From the NCBI GenBank assembly GCA_003254885.1, contig QANT01001117.1, positions 1 to 22,750 of the forward strand: DNA of 22,750 bases, in the 5' to 3' direction. A program made the position numbers and the translations under genes. Below are positions 9,181 to 19,310 of this stretch, one piece after another (the stretch's first letter is position 1; the number at the start of each line of letters is the position of its first letter). Below the pieces are notes generated by a model that did no database searches, was not told where the DNA came from, and saw only the letters and a program-made list of their open reading frames with translations. The stretch comes from Purshia tridentata (lineage: Eukaryota; Streptophyta; Magnoliopsida; Rosales; Rosaceae).

Positions 9181-10760
9181 CCATCATGAAATTGGGATTT
9201 AGCAAACTACTGATTGAGTATATAGATATAATAAACCAAACATTGTTTGACAGCACCGCATGCAAGACTATGAAACAATTTTAGAAACCAAACATTGTTT
9301 GACAGCTACTGGTTTCTCAATCACCTAAGGGTCTCAATAGGCTGTGTTTTGTTTTTTAAATGGTCAATGCCACACTTACATTAGTGTGGGAGGGTCACAT
9401 GATTTATTCAATCATAAGAAAGAGTAGTGTGCCGCTACACCGCAGGACTATGAAACAATTTTAGAAACCAAACATATCTGACAGGTACTGGTTTTGCAAA
9501 TTGGGCATTTGTCGCAATGTGTGAATTTTCAATAATTCATGGCGATAAAAAGAAGGTTTTCCAATGTTTGAATGAATAGAGGTCACTTCATTAAACCTTT
9601 ATAAGCATTATGGTTCGACAAGGATTTTAATCATGTTGCTCTTATCTCTACGAGTCATGAAATGCATTTTGGTTTATAGAAGAAGAGTTACCTCCATAGT
9701 TCCATGATTAAGTAATAAAAAGGAGCCTCTTTTTTGCCTTGATTGAGAAGCTGAGATGCAGCTAGTCATTAATTGAATTTTTTTTTTTTTGGGCCAAGGT
9801 CATTAATTGATATTTAATTTTGAAAAAAAATCATTATTGATTTCAATTGTACCAAAATTGTGGGCTCATAAACTATTGCATAGTTATTGATTATCCAATC
9901 ATATAAGTTGGTCATTCAAGTTGGGGAAAATAAGAAAGGTTTTTCAAATTTCGAAACCCAAAAAAGTGTGGCACAACTACTGATTTCTAAATCACCTAAA
10001 AGAGTGTTTAATTTCACAACTCATATGCACATAATAAAACACCCTGTTTAGCAATACTTTTAGAATTGCCACAAGCGCTTTTAGATTAGTAAAAGCTCTT
10101 TTGGTAATGTTTGACATAAATATATATAAGTGTTTCTGGGTTATAAAAGCGTTTTTAAGAGGTTTTTTGAGAAGCACTTCAAGTGCTTTTGTATGAACCT
10201 ATTAGAATATTTTTATAAAAAATTGTATGTGTTTCTTTGCAAAACCACTTCTAACAAAAGTGCTACTAAATAAAAGTGCTTACAAGAAGCAATGCCAAAC
10301 AGGCCCTTAATAGCCAAAAAATGATTGCAAATCAATATATATTGTCAATTTTCAAAAGTCAATTGGAGAATTATATGTATAAGTCCCTTATTCAACTTGG
10401 GGAAGATGAGTTTTTCAAAATTGATAAACCAAACATTATGACACAGCTACGCTTATTTCTCAAACACAAAGAGTGTTTTATTTTTGTTTCATAGCAACCA
10501 AATGATTGCAAAATTTAGAAACCAAACACGTACTGTGGCATACTACTGAGATTTCTCAATCACCTAAAAGAGTGTTTCATTCTTGTTTCACATCTCACAT
10601 AAACATAATAAAACAATGAGTAGCCAAAAAATGATTGCAAATCAATCTATATTGTCAATTTTCAAAAGACAAATGCACAATTACATGTATAAGTTAGTCA
10701 TTCAACTTGGGAAAAGTTTTTTAAAATTCACAAACCAAACATTGTTGCACAAAATAGCAC
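9181..10760. repeat. Decayed tandem repeat, period about 305 bp, interrupted by a MITE
   Basis: Recognisable words recur in order: AACCAAACATTGTTTGACAG, CTACTGNTTTCTNAATCACC, TAAAAGAGTGTTT, ACATAATAAAACA, TAGCCAAAAAATGATTGCAA, TATTGTCAATTTTCAAAAG, TGTATAAGT and CATTCAACTTGGGGAA. Clear unit anchors are TAGCCAAAAAATGATTGCAA at 10311 and 10621 (310 bp apart) and CACCTAAAAGAGTGTTT at about 9992 and 10561 (about 305 bp apart once the MITE is removed). Older, more broken copies lie at 9181-9320 and 9440-9500, including GACTATGAAACAATTTTAGA at about 9266 and 9446. No coding region is supported. Confidence 0.8.
10042..10306. mobile_element. MITE (hAT-like ends) inserted in the 305-bp repeat
   Basis: The element starts CCTGTTTAGCAATACTTTTA and ends AAGCAATGCCAAACAGG. 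The ends are inverted copies of each other with a few mismatches (CCTGTTTAGCAAT against CCTGTTTGGCATT). Inside are many AAGTGCTTTT/AAAAGTGCT words in both orientations, as in plant hAT-type MITEs. Length is about 262 bp and there is no open frame. Comparison with the sister repeat copy, where the flanks are joined directly (10601-10630), supports the boundaries to within a few bases. A clean 8-bp target duplication is not visible. Confidence 0.78.
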
Positions 10761-11395
10761 CAAGTGAGATCGAAATCATGATCAAGCATCATAAAACCTA
10801 AAGCAAACCTAGCTAAGATCAAAATCACAAAAAATATGCAAAAATTTAGAAATATGTGAAACAAAAAGCAAAAAACAAAAGGCATAGTTGGAATATACCT
10901 TACCTGTGATTCTTCAAAGCTTATTGATATTCTTTTGTTCACAAAGATAGCTATAGGATTGAATTGTATTCGCTGCGTGTTCTGTGATGCCTTAATAATC
11001 AAAACCGTTTCTTAATTAAAATTTGTTTTACTGTCTTAATAGTAGTTAGTTCCTTAATTAAGTTAAGATTGGTTAAGTTATTTTGCCATGTGTCGAGTTC
11101 TCATTAATATTGATTAGCTAACTTTCCATGTGTCAACTATTGGTGATATCACTGATATATGTTGAAAGTAATGCTAGTGGCACATGTTTCTTTTGATACA
11201 CAAGCACAGTGGCAGGATGGTAAATAAAGAAATCTTTTGTGATTGGTTCCATCTAGACCTAATTTCAGAAATTTCATTTTAGTCAATACATAAGAATGTT
11301 AAAATATATTTGTGAATTTTTTGTAATTGACCCTTTATTAAAATCCAACAAATAACGCACATCATTACCAACAAACACACCCAAACCTAACAGCA
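10761..11395. other. AT-rich stretch, no gene seen
   Basis: An A-rich part (10810-10880) is followed by ordinary AT-rich DNA. CCATGTGTC occurs twice, near 11089 and 11126. No gene or RNA was recognised. Confidence 0.5.
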
Positions 11396-11752
11396 GCACC
11401 ACCACCCGCAGAGAGTGTAAAGGCCATCAATATTATATCCTCTTTGATTGCACTCTGACCATGACTTTCAAGCAGAAGAGAATTTCAGGTTGCATTCCCA
11501 TTCAAAACATCTTCCACAAGACCAATGGCAAATTCAATTATGATTGCTATAATAGTTTGCGAATGTGGTAGGCTACAAGGATAATAATGATGCATGTGGC
11601 TTGGATGGTGATGGCTACCCTACGTGGGTTCTCACAGACGGAGCCAGAGTCGTAAGGTCTCCGCCCTATAAAACCCATTATGACCACGTCATCGGTGAAG
11701 GAGGAAGGAATCAAAAGGTGGCGGGCGGATTAGGACTTAAGTATAGTTGATG
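11396..11752 (+). pseudogene. Possible gene fragment, unrecognised
   Basis: Composition becomes more balanced here. One frame reads MTFKQKRISGCIPIQNIFHK onward from 11461 and stops near 11571. Another frame, open from about 11565 to 11750, reads GYKDNNDACGLDGDGYPTWV and then LTDGARVVRSPPYKTHYDHV. The switch between frames without a stop-rich gap suggests one broken exon with a frameshift, or two small exons. I do not recognise the family. Confidence that this was coding is low to moderate. Confidence 0.3.
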
Positions 11753-12960
11753 GGTTTGGGATGGGGTTGGGTTGGGGTTGGAGGTACGAGCTTCTGAATT
11801 TAATGTTGCTTCTGAAGTTTTCTGAAACTAGCTATGATGATTGTCAGTGTATATGTAAGAGGAAGGAATGAAGGTGATGTCTAGTGATTCTGCAAGCTTT
11901 TTTATGGTGTTGAAAAATATGGGAAACTTATGTTGGAGCCATAGAGAGAGAGATCTAGAGACAAAGGGCAATGAAATGGGGATAAGGATGTGAATTATTT
12001 GTGTCTACTTTGCAAACTGATCACACCGCAAACTAGTAGTGATAGGAACAGGACTTCAAGCAGACATAAATAATTGAGAACTCACTAGGAATGAAAATTG
12101 GAAGGTCCTATAAAGACTCTGGTTATTTGGTTTGGCTTCTTTGGATTCCCATTGATGCACAAGAGAGAAACAAAAAGAAGTATGGTTTCTAGGTTTGGGC
12201 GAGGAACTTTTTTTTTCTCTATAAAATAATTCTTGGGTATACAGACCTGTTGGGCCAGGTATGGTGTTGGGTATACTACATGTTTTGGGTATAACTTTAA
12301 ATTAATTGTTTGTCCTTAACTGTCAATTTACATTAGGATACAATTGTAAGTTAACATATCATTAAATTATTGGGTATACTGATACAAAAGTTGAGTAAGA
12401 ATAGCGGCACCCTAATAGAATTAAGCTAAAGAACAATTTGAGTATATCCGTCAACATAAATTGAATAAAATTAATGAAGTTACAAATGCAGATATAGTTG
12501 CCGAGCACTCAACTATGAATTTTGTCTTGGAATAATGCTATTGACTATCATGCTAGGTAAGTAAATTAATAATTTTAGCTCATAAATTAAAAGGCCCTTA
12601 ATTCTAATTCATTCAATTGCTCTATTTAGAGTATTTTAAGAACATTACAACTCTTGAACTTAAATTAGCATATTTAGATTAGAATCAAAGATTGTCAATA
12701 CAAGATGGACCTGGATTCTTGGACTAGTTATCATCTTTGTTTTTTTTTTTTTTTCATAAATAATGGGTGGACACCTTTATATGTAAGGCTAGTATTTTTG
12801 CCCGAGAAACTGACCAAGGTCAAACCGATTAATGTGTCAGTTTTCTGATTGTTCAATGGAAACTTGATAGTCGGTTGAATGTTCATACCGTCCAACCATC
12901 GTCAGAGTTGAGGTCAGCCCTAGTTTCTAGAACCGCCAAATCAACCGAACCGATCGACAT
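11753..12960. other. AT-rich stretch, no gene seen; recurring TTGGGTATA word
   Basis: TTGGGTATA occurs four times between 12230 and 12385 (near 12233, 12269, 12287 and 12370), which may mark pieces of a small repeat. A T-run lies at about 12738-12755. No protein, tRNA or other RNA was recognised. Confidence 0.45.
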
Positions 12961-12984
12961 CATCATCTTATTCTTCTCTGTCTC

Positions 12985-13080
12985 TGCCTGAAATCTGCAT
13001 CTCTCTCTCTCACTTTCTCACTCACTCATCTCTCAACCCTCTCTATCTTTGCCTCACTTTCATGTCTCTCTTGCCAAGCA
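12985..13080. repeat. CT-rich leader-like stretch
   Basis: TCTCTCTCTC and CTCACTCACTCATCTCTC occur just before the second minisatellite. It resembles a plant pyrimidine-rich 5'UTR but is not followed by a convincing coding region. Confidence 0.45.
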
Positions 13081-13092
13081 CCAGCTGCACCA

Positions 13093-13265
13093 CCACCTGC
13101 GAACTCCACCGCCAAGCTAAACCACCTGCAATCTCCACCTCCGAGCAATACCACCTGCAATCTCCACCGCCCAACACCACCACCTGTGAACTCCACTCCA
13201 AGCAACACCACTTGCGATCTCCATAGTCGAGCACCACCACTCGTGATCTCCCCAGCCCACTGCGT
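13093..13265. repeat. Second 29-bp minisatellite, CACC-rich, six units
   Basis: The word CCACCTGC or a close variant starts at 13093, 13122, 13151, 13180, 13208 and 13237, so the period is 29, 29, 29, 28 and 29 bp. The unit reads roughly CCACCTGCRATCTCCACC followed by a variable GCCRAGCAA. It is GC-rich compared with the surroundings and unrelated in sequence to the 29-bp array at 1243-1955. Open frames on the minus strand here (Gly/Val/Trp-rich) are products of the repeat. Confidence 0.88.
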
Positions 13266-14390
13266 CTCCACCACCACTAGTCTATCTCAATATCTTGCAT
13301 TCTCCCTGCCTTCCCACCGACTCTGACACCAACCAATCACCTCTGATCGATTCCAACACAATCAAAAATCGACAACTATCAGATCGCTTGCCGTTGGCAC
13401 TCCTCTTCAGTACTACAAAAATGTTCATATATATCGCTTCATATATGTTAGTTTTAAAAATAATCGATATGGTTAGTTTTAGTTTTTGAAAACTAATATA
13501 TATAATATTTTAGATATCGCCACGTTTTTGAATATGATATCTTAAGTTTTCCTTTTAACTAACTATTCATTAGAACCAATATCTAAAGTAAAAACTTATT
13601 GCAAACTTAATCTAACTATTCATTAAAACCGATATCTAAAGAAAAAATTGAAATGCGCTACTAACTGTTCATACTAACTTAAAATTTCATTTTTGTGTAA
13701 AACTTAACTCAAAACACCAAACTCAAGTCAGACTCAAGACAACACTTGATTAGATTCACACACCCAAACACTCTACAAGCAGATCGCATCTCCTTCATCA
13801 ACCTTGCTCCTTCGTTATTGTCGATCAATCTCTTCGTTTTAAGCCCTAGCCATTGTTTCACTTGTACTCTGTCTGTCTATCAAGTACTCTCTCCATCTCT
13901 TGTTCTCTTGCTCTCTAGTCTAAAAAGATGGCTTCGAAGTAGAATAAGTTTCTCCACTATGGTAGAAGAACATAAATCCAGGCGGAGGGAGGGAAGTATT
14001 AGAAGCCCATGCAAGCTAGTAGATCTGGATCTCAACCTCATGTTTCTTTCTCTATCTTTCTCCCTCTATTTTCGTGTCTTGTTTTTATCATTGAAGGATT
14101 GCCTCCATCTTTAAAGCTCATCTCTTTAATTTATTAGGGTTTTAATGTTGGTTTTGATTTTCATAATTGACCTTTTAGGGTTTCATGCAAGGAAGCTTCT
14201 CTATGAAACACATCAATTTATTTTCGTCAATTATTTTACAGAACCTTGGATGGTCTTGAAAAAACCAGCACCCTCTATTAGGTTTCTTACTCTTGCGCCC
14301 ACCACTCGAGTAGGGGCGCTCATGTTTTTTGACTTTTTCGCTCAACGATAGAACTTTGCTTATTTCTTTGGCCATATCAGACCTAGTGAC
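13266..14390. other. Mixed-composition stretch; short repeat and an imperfect palindrome
   Basis: TAACTATTCATTARAACC and ATATCTAAAG appear twice about 55 bp apart (near 13559 and 13614). At 14295-14319 an imperfect palindrome, GCGCCC...CTCGAG...GGGCGC, has one mismatch and one bulge. The plus-strand frame 13746-14114 has no recognised motif. The CT-rich texture of 13790-13920, followed by AAGATGGCTTCGAAG and an immediate stop, could be a broken gene start. Confidence 0.4.
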
Positions 14391-14392
14391 AT

Positions 14393-14482
14393 ACTCTAGA
14401 TAAGTGGTCAGTCCCAATTGCGGAGGAAGATCCAAATTCTGATTCAAATGAAGATGAAGTCACATGCCATATTGATTTGAAA
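14393..14482 (+). other. Exon-like acidic segment with a splice donor (speculative)
   Basis: One frame reads LDKWSVPIAEEDPNSD and SNEDEVTCHIDLK without a stop, from about 14394 to 14481. It ends at AAAG|GTAAGC, a plausible 5' splice site. The composition is unlike the AT-rich neighbourhood and acidic runs are uncommon in random AT-rich DNA. I do not recognise the family. It may be an exon of an unseen gene or a captured gene fragment. Confidence 0.25.
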
Positions 14483-14499
14483 GGTAAGCCGTTTCACCT

Positions 14500-17142
14500 C
14501 TGTCTGCCTATCCTCTTTTATCTTCCTTAATTTGTTGTCACTTTTAGACATGGGAGAAATTAGGGGAATGAATGAGATATTGCTGACTTTAATTGTAATT
14601 GTTCTTTTGATTATTTTTTCCCCATGTAGTTGTTCTTTTTCTATTCTATTACCCATGATATTAGGTTTTGTATAGATATATGGTTCTTAATTGGTAAATT
14701 CACTTAGAGGAGCTGTGCAATGTATGTGAGAATTGTAATCATATATGGCATATGGTTTTTAATAATGACATTTTTTTGGTATAAACATTGGCAGGAAGTG
14801 AGCTGACTGTGAGTGAGTGAAAACTCAAAAAGGAAGAGACATTTATGCAGACAAAAGAAGGGTAAGAGATGGGAATTTTAAAAAATGACTGTTTAATTAT
14901 ATAGTGCCATGTTGTTGGAGTTTCAATAAGATGGTGAGTGATTTTTTATTTTAAGAGCCCACGTTGTCATTTTTTCTTCTCATAATTGTTTGAAATTAAA
15001 CTATTGATGTTTCTTCACTTTTGAAGAAGATTGACTTGTCATTAAGGAGTATGTGTGAACTTTAGCATGATAAGATTCCAAATATTGTTATTTTTTGATT
15101 CATATTATTCTGCTTAGTCTTTGTCCCAATTGGGATGTACTTATTATCTAACTGTGAAGCATATTTTTATGTCAAGATCTTGAAACCATCTGCTCAATGA
15201 TGTTTGAACAAAGTATTTGGGCGCATCAATAACCCATTTAAGATATATCCTTTAGTATCAGAAAGCTTATTCCCTTACTTTCAGATTGCGAAAGATTGTC
15301 TCAAATCCTGGCTGAAAGTAAGTAAAAGCCAAGCTTTTAGATTAACTATACCTTGTTTGTATTGTGAAAGCCTTTAGACACCTGAGATCTCATGTTATTT
15401 GATTGTAACCACTGATAAATTCCAGAGAGAAAGCTTAAGGAGACTTGCATGGTTAGTCTTGCATTTCTCTCAAAACCAAGCTTTAAAATACGGTAAAAGG
15501 ACTTAAACCTAATGGTGAGCCTTGGTGAAACCCTTGTGAAAATATATTTGAGTATGTTTGATTATTTTGCAATGACAAAGATATTTAAAGTTCTAATTTT
15601 CTAGACAAAGCCTCAATATGTGTGAAAATGGTAGCCCCGACCTTTCTGTGATCTTTTTGGAAACTGTATTGTGTGGCAAAGACTCTTGAGTTGGTTTTTA
15701 GTGAGTTAAAACTGGACATCCTAATGGTCGTTTCAAGACAAGAATCACACTAATCAGACCTTAGATGTATTTTTGGTGCAATTTATACATTTGCCCTGAA
15801 ATCCTATAAAAGTGACAGCACCACTCCTTTTATACACATATATTCTCAATTTTTCTTGAGTTACTTGCAACTTTTTTTTAGCTGAGACTGTTGGGATACT
15901 ATTAGAACACTTAGAACAAGCTTTTTCTTTCAAAACCCTCGTGGTGGGACTTTTTAAGGTTTCCCTCACTTAAACCTTGGATTTGGAGACTAAGAAATTA
16001 TTCTTAAACCTTAGGCTTGAGAAAATGTCTGAACTGTACCAAACCACAACTCCAAAACACTTGATTATTTTTTAGCATGATCCTCAATATGTCTCATATT
16101 ATCCCACCAATTTTCAGAGCAAACAAAGTCACAATGATTTTTCAATAGATCTGATAGCATGTCCTGCATTGATGAGCCTATATGTATTGCCTCAGATTTA
16201 TGTTAGGTTCCATTTACTGTTTTCAATTGACTTGGTGCCTTCTGTGTGGTAACTATCATCTCTTAGTGACTTCTCAATGAATTGCATGTTGATTGAGATT
16301 AGTCTTTGAGTTAAAGATGGATTTGTGTAGTTAGAGACTATATGATGTGTTAAAAAACTTAATAAAAAGTTGCTAGTTGGCTTAGGTTGCTTATTGGAAT
16401 GGTAATGGAAAACCAAATTCAATTAGGCTTCAACTTGAAAGTCTTTTTCACCTTCTTACCTATATAAATAAGGACAATGAAATAGAGAACTGATTCACAA
16501 TTCCTGATACTTCAGGTGCTTCAATTAGTCACTATATTACCGTAGTGTTTTACCAATAAACCTAGAGTTCTAGGTCTAGGGATATTGATATATCAAAACG
16601 TCTATCAAAAGCATCAAGGGTAGTTTTTCTCTATACACTTCATGACATTTTTGTGCAAATCTCGGGTTTGAGAGCACAGTAATAACCCAAATGACCCATC
16701 CTTGGATTGTTTTACCCAACTGTGATTTATGTTTTAATAAACTTCTTGAACTCTGAAAATATGGATTTCTAGCTGAAGAACTCGGTAATAACCCAACTCT
16801 GAGTTCCTAACTAAGTGATTTTGAGTTCCCAACTCATTGTCAATTAACTTGTTCCTTTATTTATGAGTTCAGAATTAAATTTGGATGTACTTATTACAAC
16901 TTATCCATCCATAACATCAAGGGCAGAGGATGTTATGAAGTGTTCAATTAATGGAATCCATGTATTTGTACTTGGATTCCTTAAAAACTTCATTAATTTT
17001 GGGATTTATTATTATTGTCAAGGAAATTGGGATATGTCATTGTGAGATGCATGGTTGCTGTTACATTGTTATTGGCCTGATTTAATACATAAAGCATAGA
17101 ATAGGTCAGTTCAAACCTTAAAGGTCTTAATCAAACTGGAGT
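14500..17142. other. Long AT-rich stretch, no gene seen
   Basis: I found no recognisable protein or RNA gene on either strand. Minor points: a minus-strand TATA-like word (TGTATAAAAGG) near 15824-15834, a plus-strand TATATAAATAAG at about 16460, and GTAATAACCCAA twice (16679 and 16785). Some of this could be old LTR material, but no element could be delimited. Confidence 0.45.
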
Positions 17143-17265
17143 TGTATGTCATTGCCCAACAAATTTGGATCCAAGCCCAAGTTCTAGACAGTTCTCTATA
17201 CAAGGGTTGTTTGGCCCAAGCCCAATATCTAGAGAAATCCTTGGATATTTCCATAGAATCTCTAG

Positions 17266-17278
17266 GAAAATTCTAGAA
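17266..17278 (+). promoter_or_regulatory. Perfect three-unit heat-shock element in LTR U3
   Basis: GAAAATTCTAGAA fits the alternating GAAnnTTCnnGAA consensus bound by heat-shock transcription factor trimers. It lies about 140 bp upstream of the LTR TATA box, where an enhancer would act. An additional GAA at 17256-17258 lies 5' with correct 10-bp spacing, but the intervening TTC position is TCT. Confidence 0.55.
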
Positions 17279-17415
17279 GAATGTATATATGCAGGAGAAA
17301 TGTGTAGAATACCCTAGAAACATAGAGTATTCTAGATAGGAAGATATTTTTAGACACACCTTTGGATGTGTGACACATGTACAAATCCTAACTGTTGGAT
17401 GCACCTCCTCAAGTC

Positions 17416-17423
17416 TATAAATA
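17416..17423 (+). promoter_or_regulatory. TATA box of the 5' LTR
   Basis: TATAAATA is a canonical plant TATA box. It lies about 240 bp before the primer binding site, consistent with an R/U5 region in between. Confidence 0.6.
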
Positions 17424-17661
17424 AGTGAAGGAGAGCCTCATTTTAAACTATGCAATGTAAGCAATTAAGCAATCAATTCAAGTGTTCTCTACTTTACAAT
17501 CTCAAGAGTTCTCTTTGTATACTCTCTTAGAAGGCTGTGTCTCTGGGGTTTAGGGGAAACTTTAGAGCGCTAGTGCAGCTGACTAATTAGGTGACAAAAG
17601 GGGAGTCATCTAAGTGCCATCATGATAATCTAGCAAGGGTGAGTCTAGGTCCGTGACAACA

Positions 17662-17679
17662 TGGTATTAGAGTCACGTT
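17662..17679 (+). other. Primer binding site, initiator Met-tRNA type
   Basis: TGGTATTAGAGTCACGTT matches the complement of the plant initiator tRNA-Met 3' end at 15 of 18 positions by my count. Two of the three differences are C-to-T. It lies immediately after the CA end of the putative LTR, as expected for the minus-strand primer site. Confidence 0.82.
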
Positions 17680-17708
17680 ACGAGGTGGTTAGTGACTAGG
17701 GAAAGAAA

Positions 17709-18830
17709 ATGAGTTCTGAAGTGGAGAATGTTGTTGCTGTTGCTAACAATGCCACCAAGATCGTGAAGAAGCTGGACAAGTCAAGAGACTTCATGTCCAC
17801 CTTTGAAGTGAGGCTTGCCAAGATCGAGCTTTCTATGGCATCTTTCGTTATGCTCTTAAGGTAATGCAAGCCAAAGTCGTTGAGGAAATCAGTAATAATG
17901 TGAAGGGAGATCTGCTAGCTACCATGAACGAGCTAGCACGAGATCATGAGCAAGCTCGGGTGGAGCATAAAGATCATGTTAATGAAGTTGTGGAGAGCTT
18001 CAAGGCTTGACAAGTAGGATAGATGATAAGCGGTTGGGCTCTATGGAAGATAGCTACGGCCAATGACAGGGGTGCCAAACCAAGGCATTCACAAGATTAA
18101 AACCCCTGAACCTAATACCGACAATGGGTCCACGAGTGCCAGGGAGTTGGATAACTTCTTGTAGAATATGGAGCAATAATTCGAGGCAGTTTCTATCACG
18201 CATGAAAGCGTAAAAGTACGTGTGGCAACCATGTACCTCACAGATATCGCTAAACTATGGCGGAGGAGACAACATGCTGATATAGAACAAGGTACGTGTA
18301 CTATTGATACTTGGGATGATTTCAAGAATGAATTAAAGAAACAATTCTATCCCGAGATTGCTGAACACATAGCTAGGAAGAACCTTCAGCAGATAAAGCA
18401 CACGAGAAGTCTTCGGGACTATGTCAAAGAATTCTCATCCTTCATGTTGGAAATACCTGACATGGCGGATAAAGAATTATTATTCAACTTCATGGATGGG
18501 CGACAACCATGGTAGAACAAGAGTTACGTCGGCGGGGTGTGCAAGACTTGGCTAGCACTATGGCCACAGTAGAATAACTTGTAAAATTCAAGAAGAATGA
18601 TATCATCCAAGAGTAGCTATCCCAAAGGTAGGGGAGATAAAGCCTCAAGCCACAAAGAAGGTATGCTCAAGCCACTTACTTATAAGAAACCTTTCAAGCA
18701 GTTTGAGAAGGGTGACAAGGGAGGTAAGGACCACAAACCTCAATCGGGATGTTTTCTATGTGATAGAGATCATTGGGCTAGGGATTGCTCAAGGAAGAAA
18801 GCTTTGAGTGCCTCCTTGTGACAAAGCTTG
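17709..18830 (+). pseudogene. gag (capsid/nucleocapsid) of Ty3/gypsy element, broken
   Basis: The frame opens at ATG 17709 (MSSEVENVV) and is soon interrupted. Later in-frame pieces read LLATMNELAREHEQARVEHK (17910-17970), MYLTDIAKLWRRRQHADIEQ and DDFKNELKKQFYPEIAEH, which belong to the retrotransposon gag domain. RSLRDYVKEFSSFMLEIPDM follows, then a basic linker (18597-18740). A CCHC zinc knuckle, CFLCDRDHWARDC, sits at about 18750-18790, with the CX2CX3HX4C spacing seen in this plant lineage. Gag packages the element RNA into virus-like particles. Stops near 17860, 18008, 18150, 18513 and 18574 and several frame changes make it non-functional. Confidence 0.88.
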
Positions 18831-18869
18831 ATGAGACTAGTGAGGATGACTTTAAGGTGGTGATGTAGA

Positions 18870-19310
18870 GCGTTTGGCATTCCAATTTGAAGAAGGACTT
18901 GAACATCAAAAAAGAAGAAAATTATTTCTACTAGACTTTGCTTCCGAGCCAGAATATATTTGATTTACATATCAAATCGAAGAGAATCACGCCATGAGTC
19001 CAACTCACTTCTAAAATTGTAACTTATGGGCGTTTTCGGGCTTTTAAAGTCGTTTCGGGCCTCAAAACGGGTTTTTAAGTTTTTGCCAATTTTTATTATT
19101 TTATTTCATATTTTATTTTTGCATTCCTAGTCAAGTCAGGGCTTGTAGAACCTATTTAAGCCAACTTTAAGCTTTTTGTAGATTATTATTCTATTTTATA
19201 AAACAGAAAACGAGGGATTTTTCTCAAATTCTTTAGTGAATTCCAAAGTGTGTGGGTGTTTTAGGGTTTTCGTTTGAATTCCCTACCTTCTTGCTGTGTC
19301 ATGTGGGATC
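18870..19310. mobile_element. Non-coding insertion between gag and protease, LTR-like
   Basis: The gag-pol frame is recognisable up to about 18865 (DETSEDDFKVVM) and again from about 19305 (GSLQLLITAKG, the usual lead into protease). The roughly 440 bp between have no matching coding content and are T-rich. They contain CCTATTTAAGCC (TATA-like, near 19160) and GGGCGTTTTCGGGC / CGTTTCGGGCC duplicates, and end in GTGTCA. This looks like a nested solo LTR or other small element. I could not find a target duplication, so the borders are approximate. Confidence 0.5.

Larger units (their letters stand above)
17143..17661 (+). repeat. Putative 5' LTR of the retrotransposon
   Basis: The 3' edge is set by the primer binding site: the LTR ends ...GACAACA at 17661. 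The proposed left edge, TGTATGTCA at 17143, is an imperfect inverted match to the reverse complement of the right edge (TGTTGTCAC). The resulting 519 bp contains a TATA box at 17416-17423 and a heat-shock element at 17266-17278. The right edge is fairly secure and the left edge is tentative, since there is no 3' LTR in the window for comparison. Confidence 0.6.

Noticed and set aside
13026-13277. Gly/Val/Trp-rich minus-strand protein
   Set aside because: It is a direct translation of the CACC-rich 29-bp minisatellite.
14295-14319. GC-rich palindrome as a transcription terminator
   Set aside because: It is imperfect, and bacterial-type terminators are not expected in plant nuclear DNA; kept only as a note.
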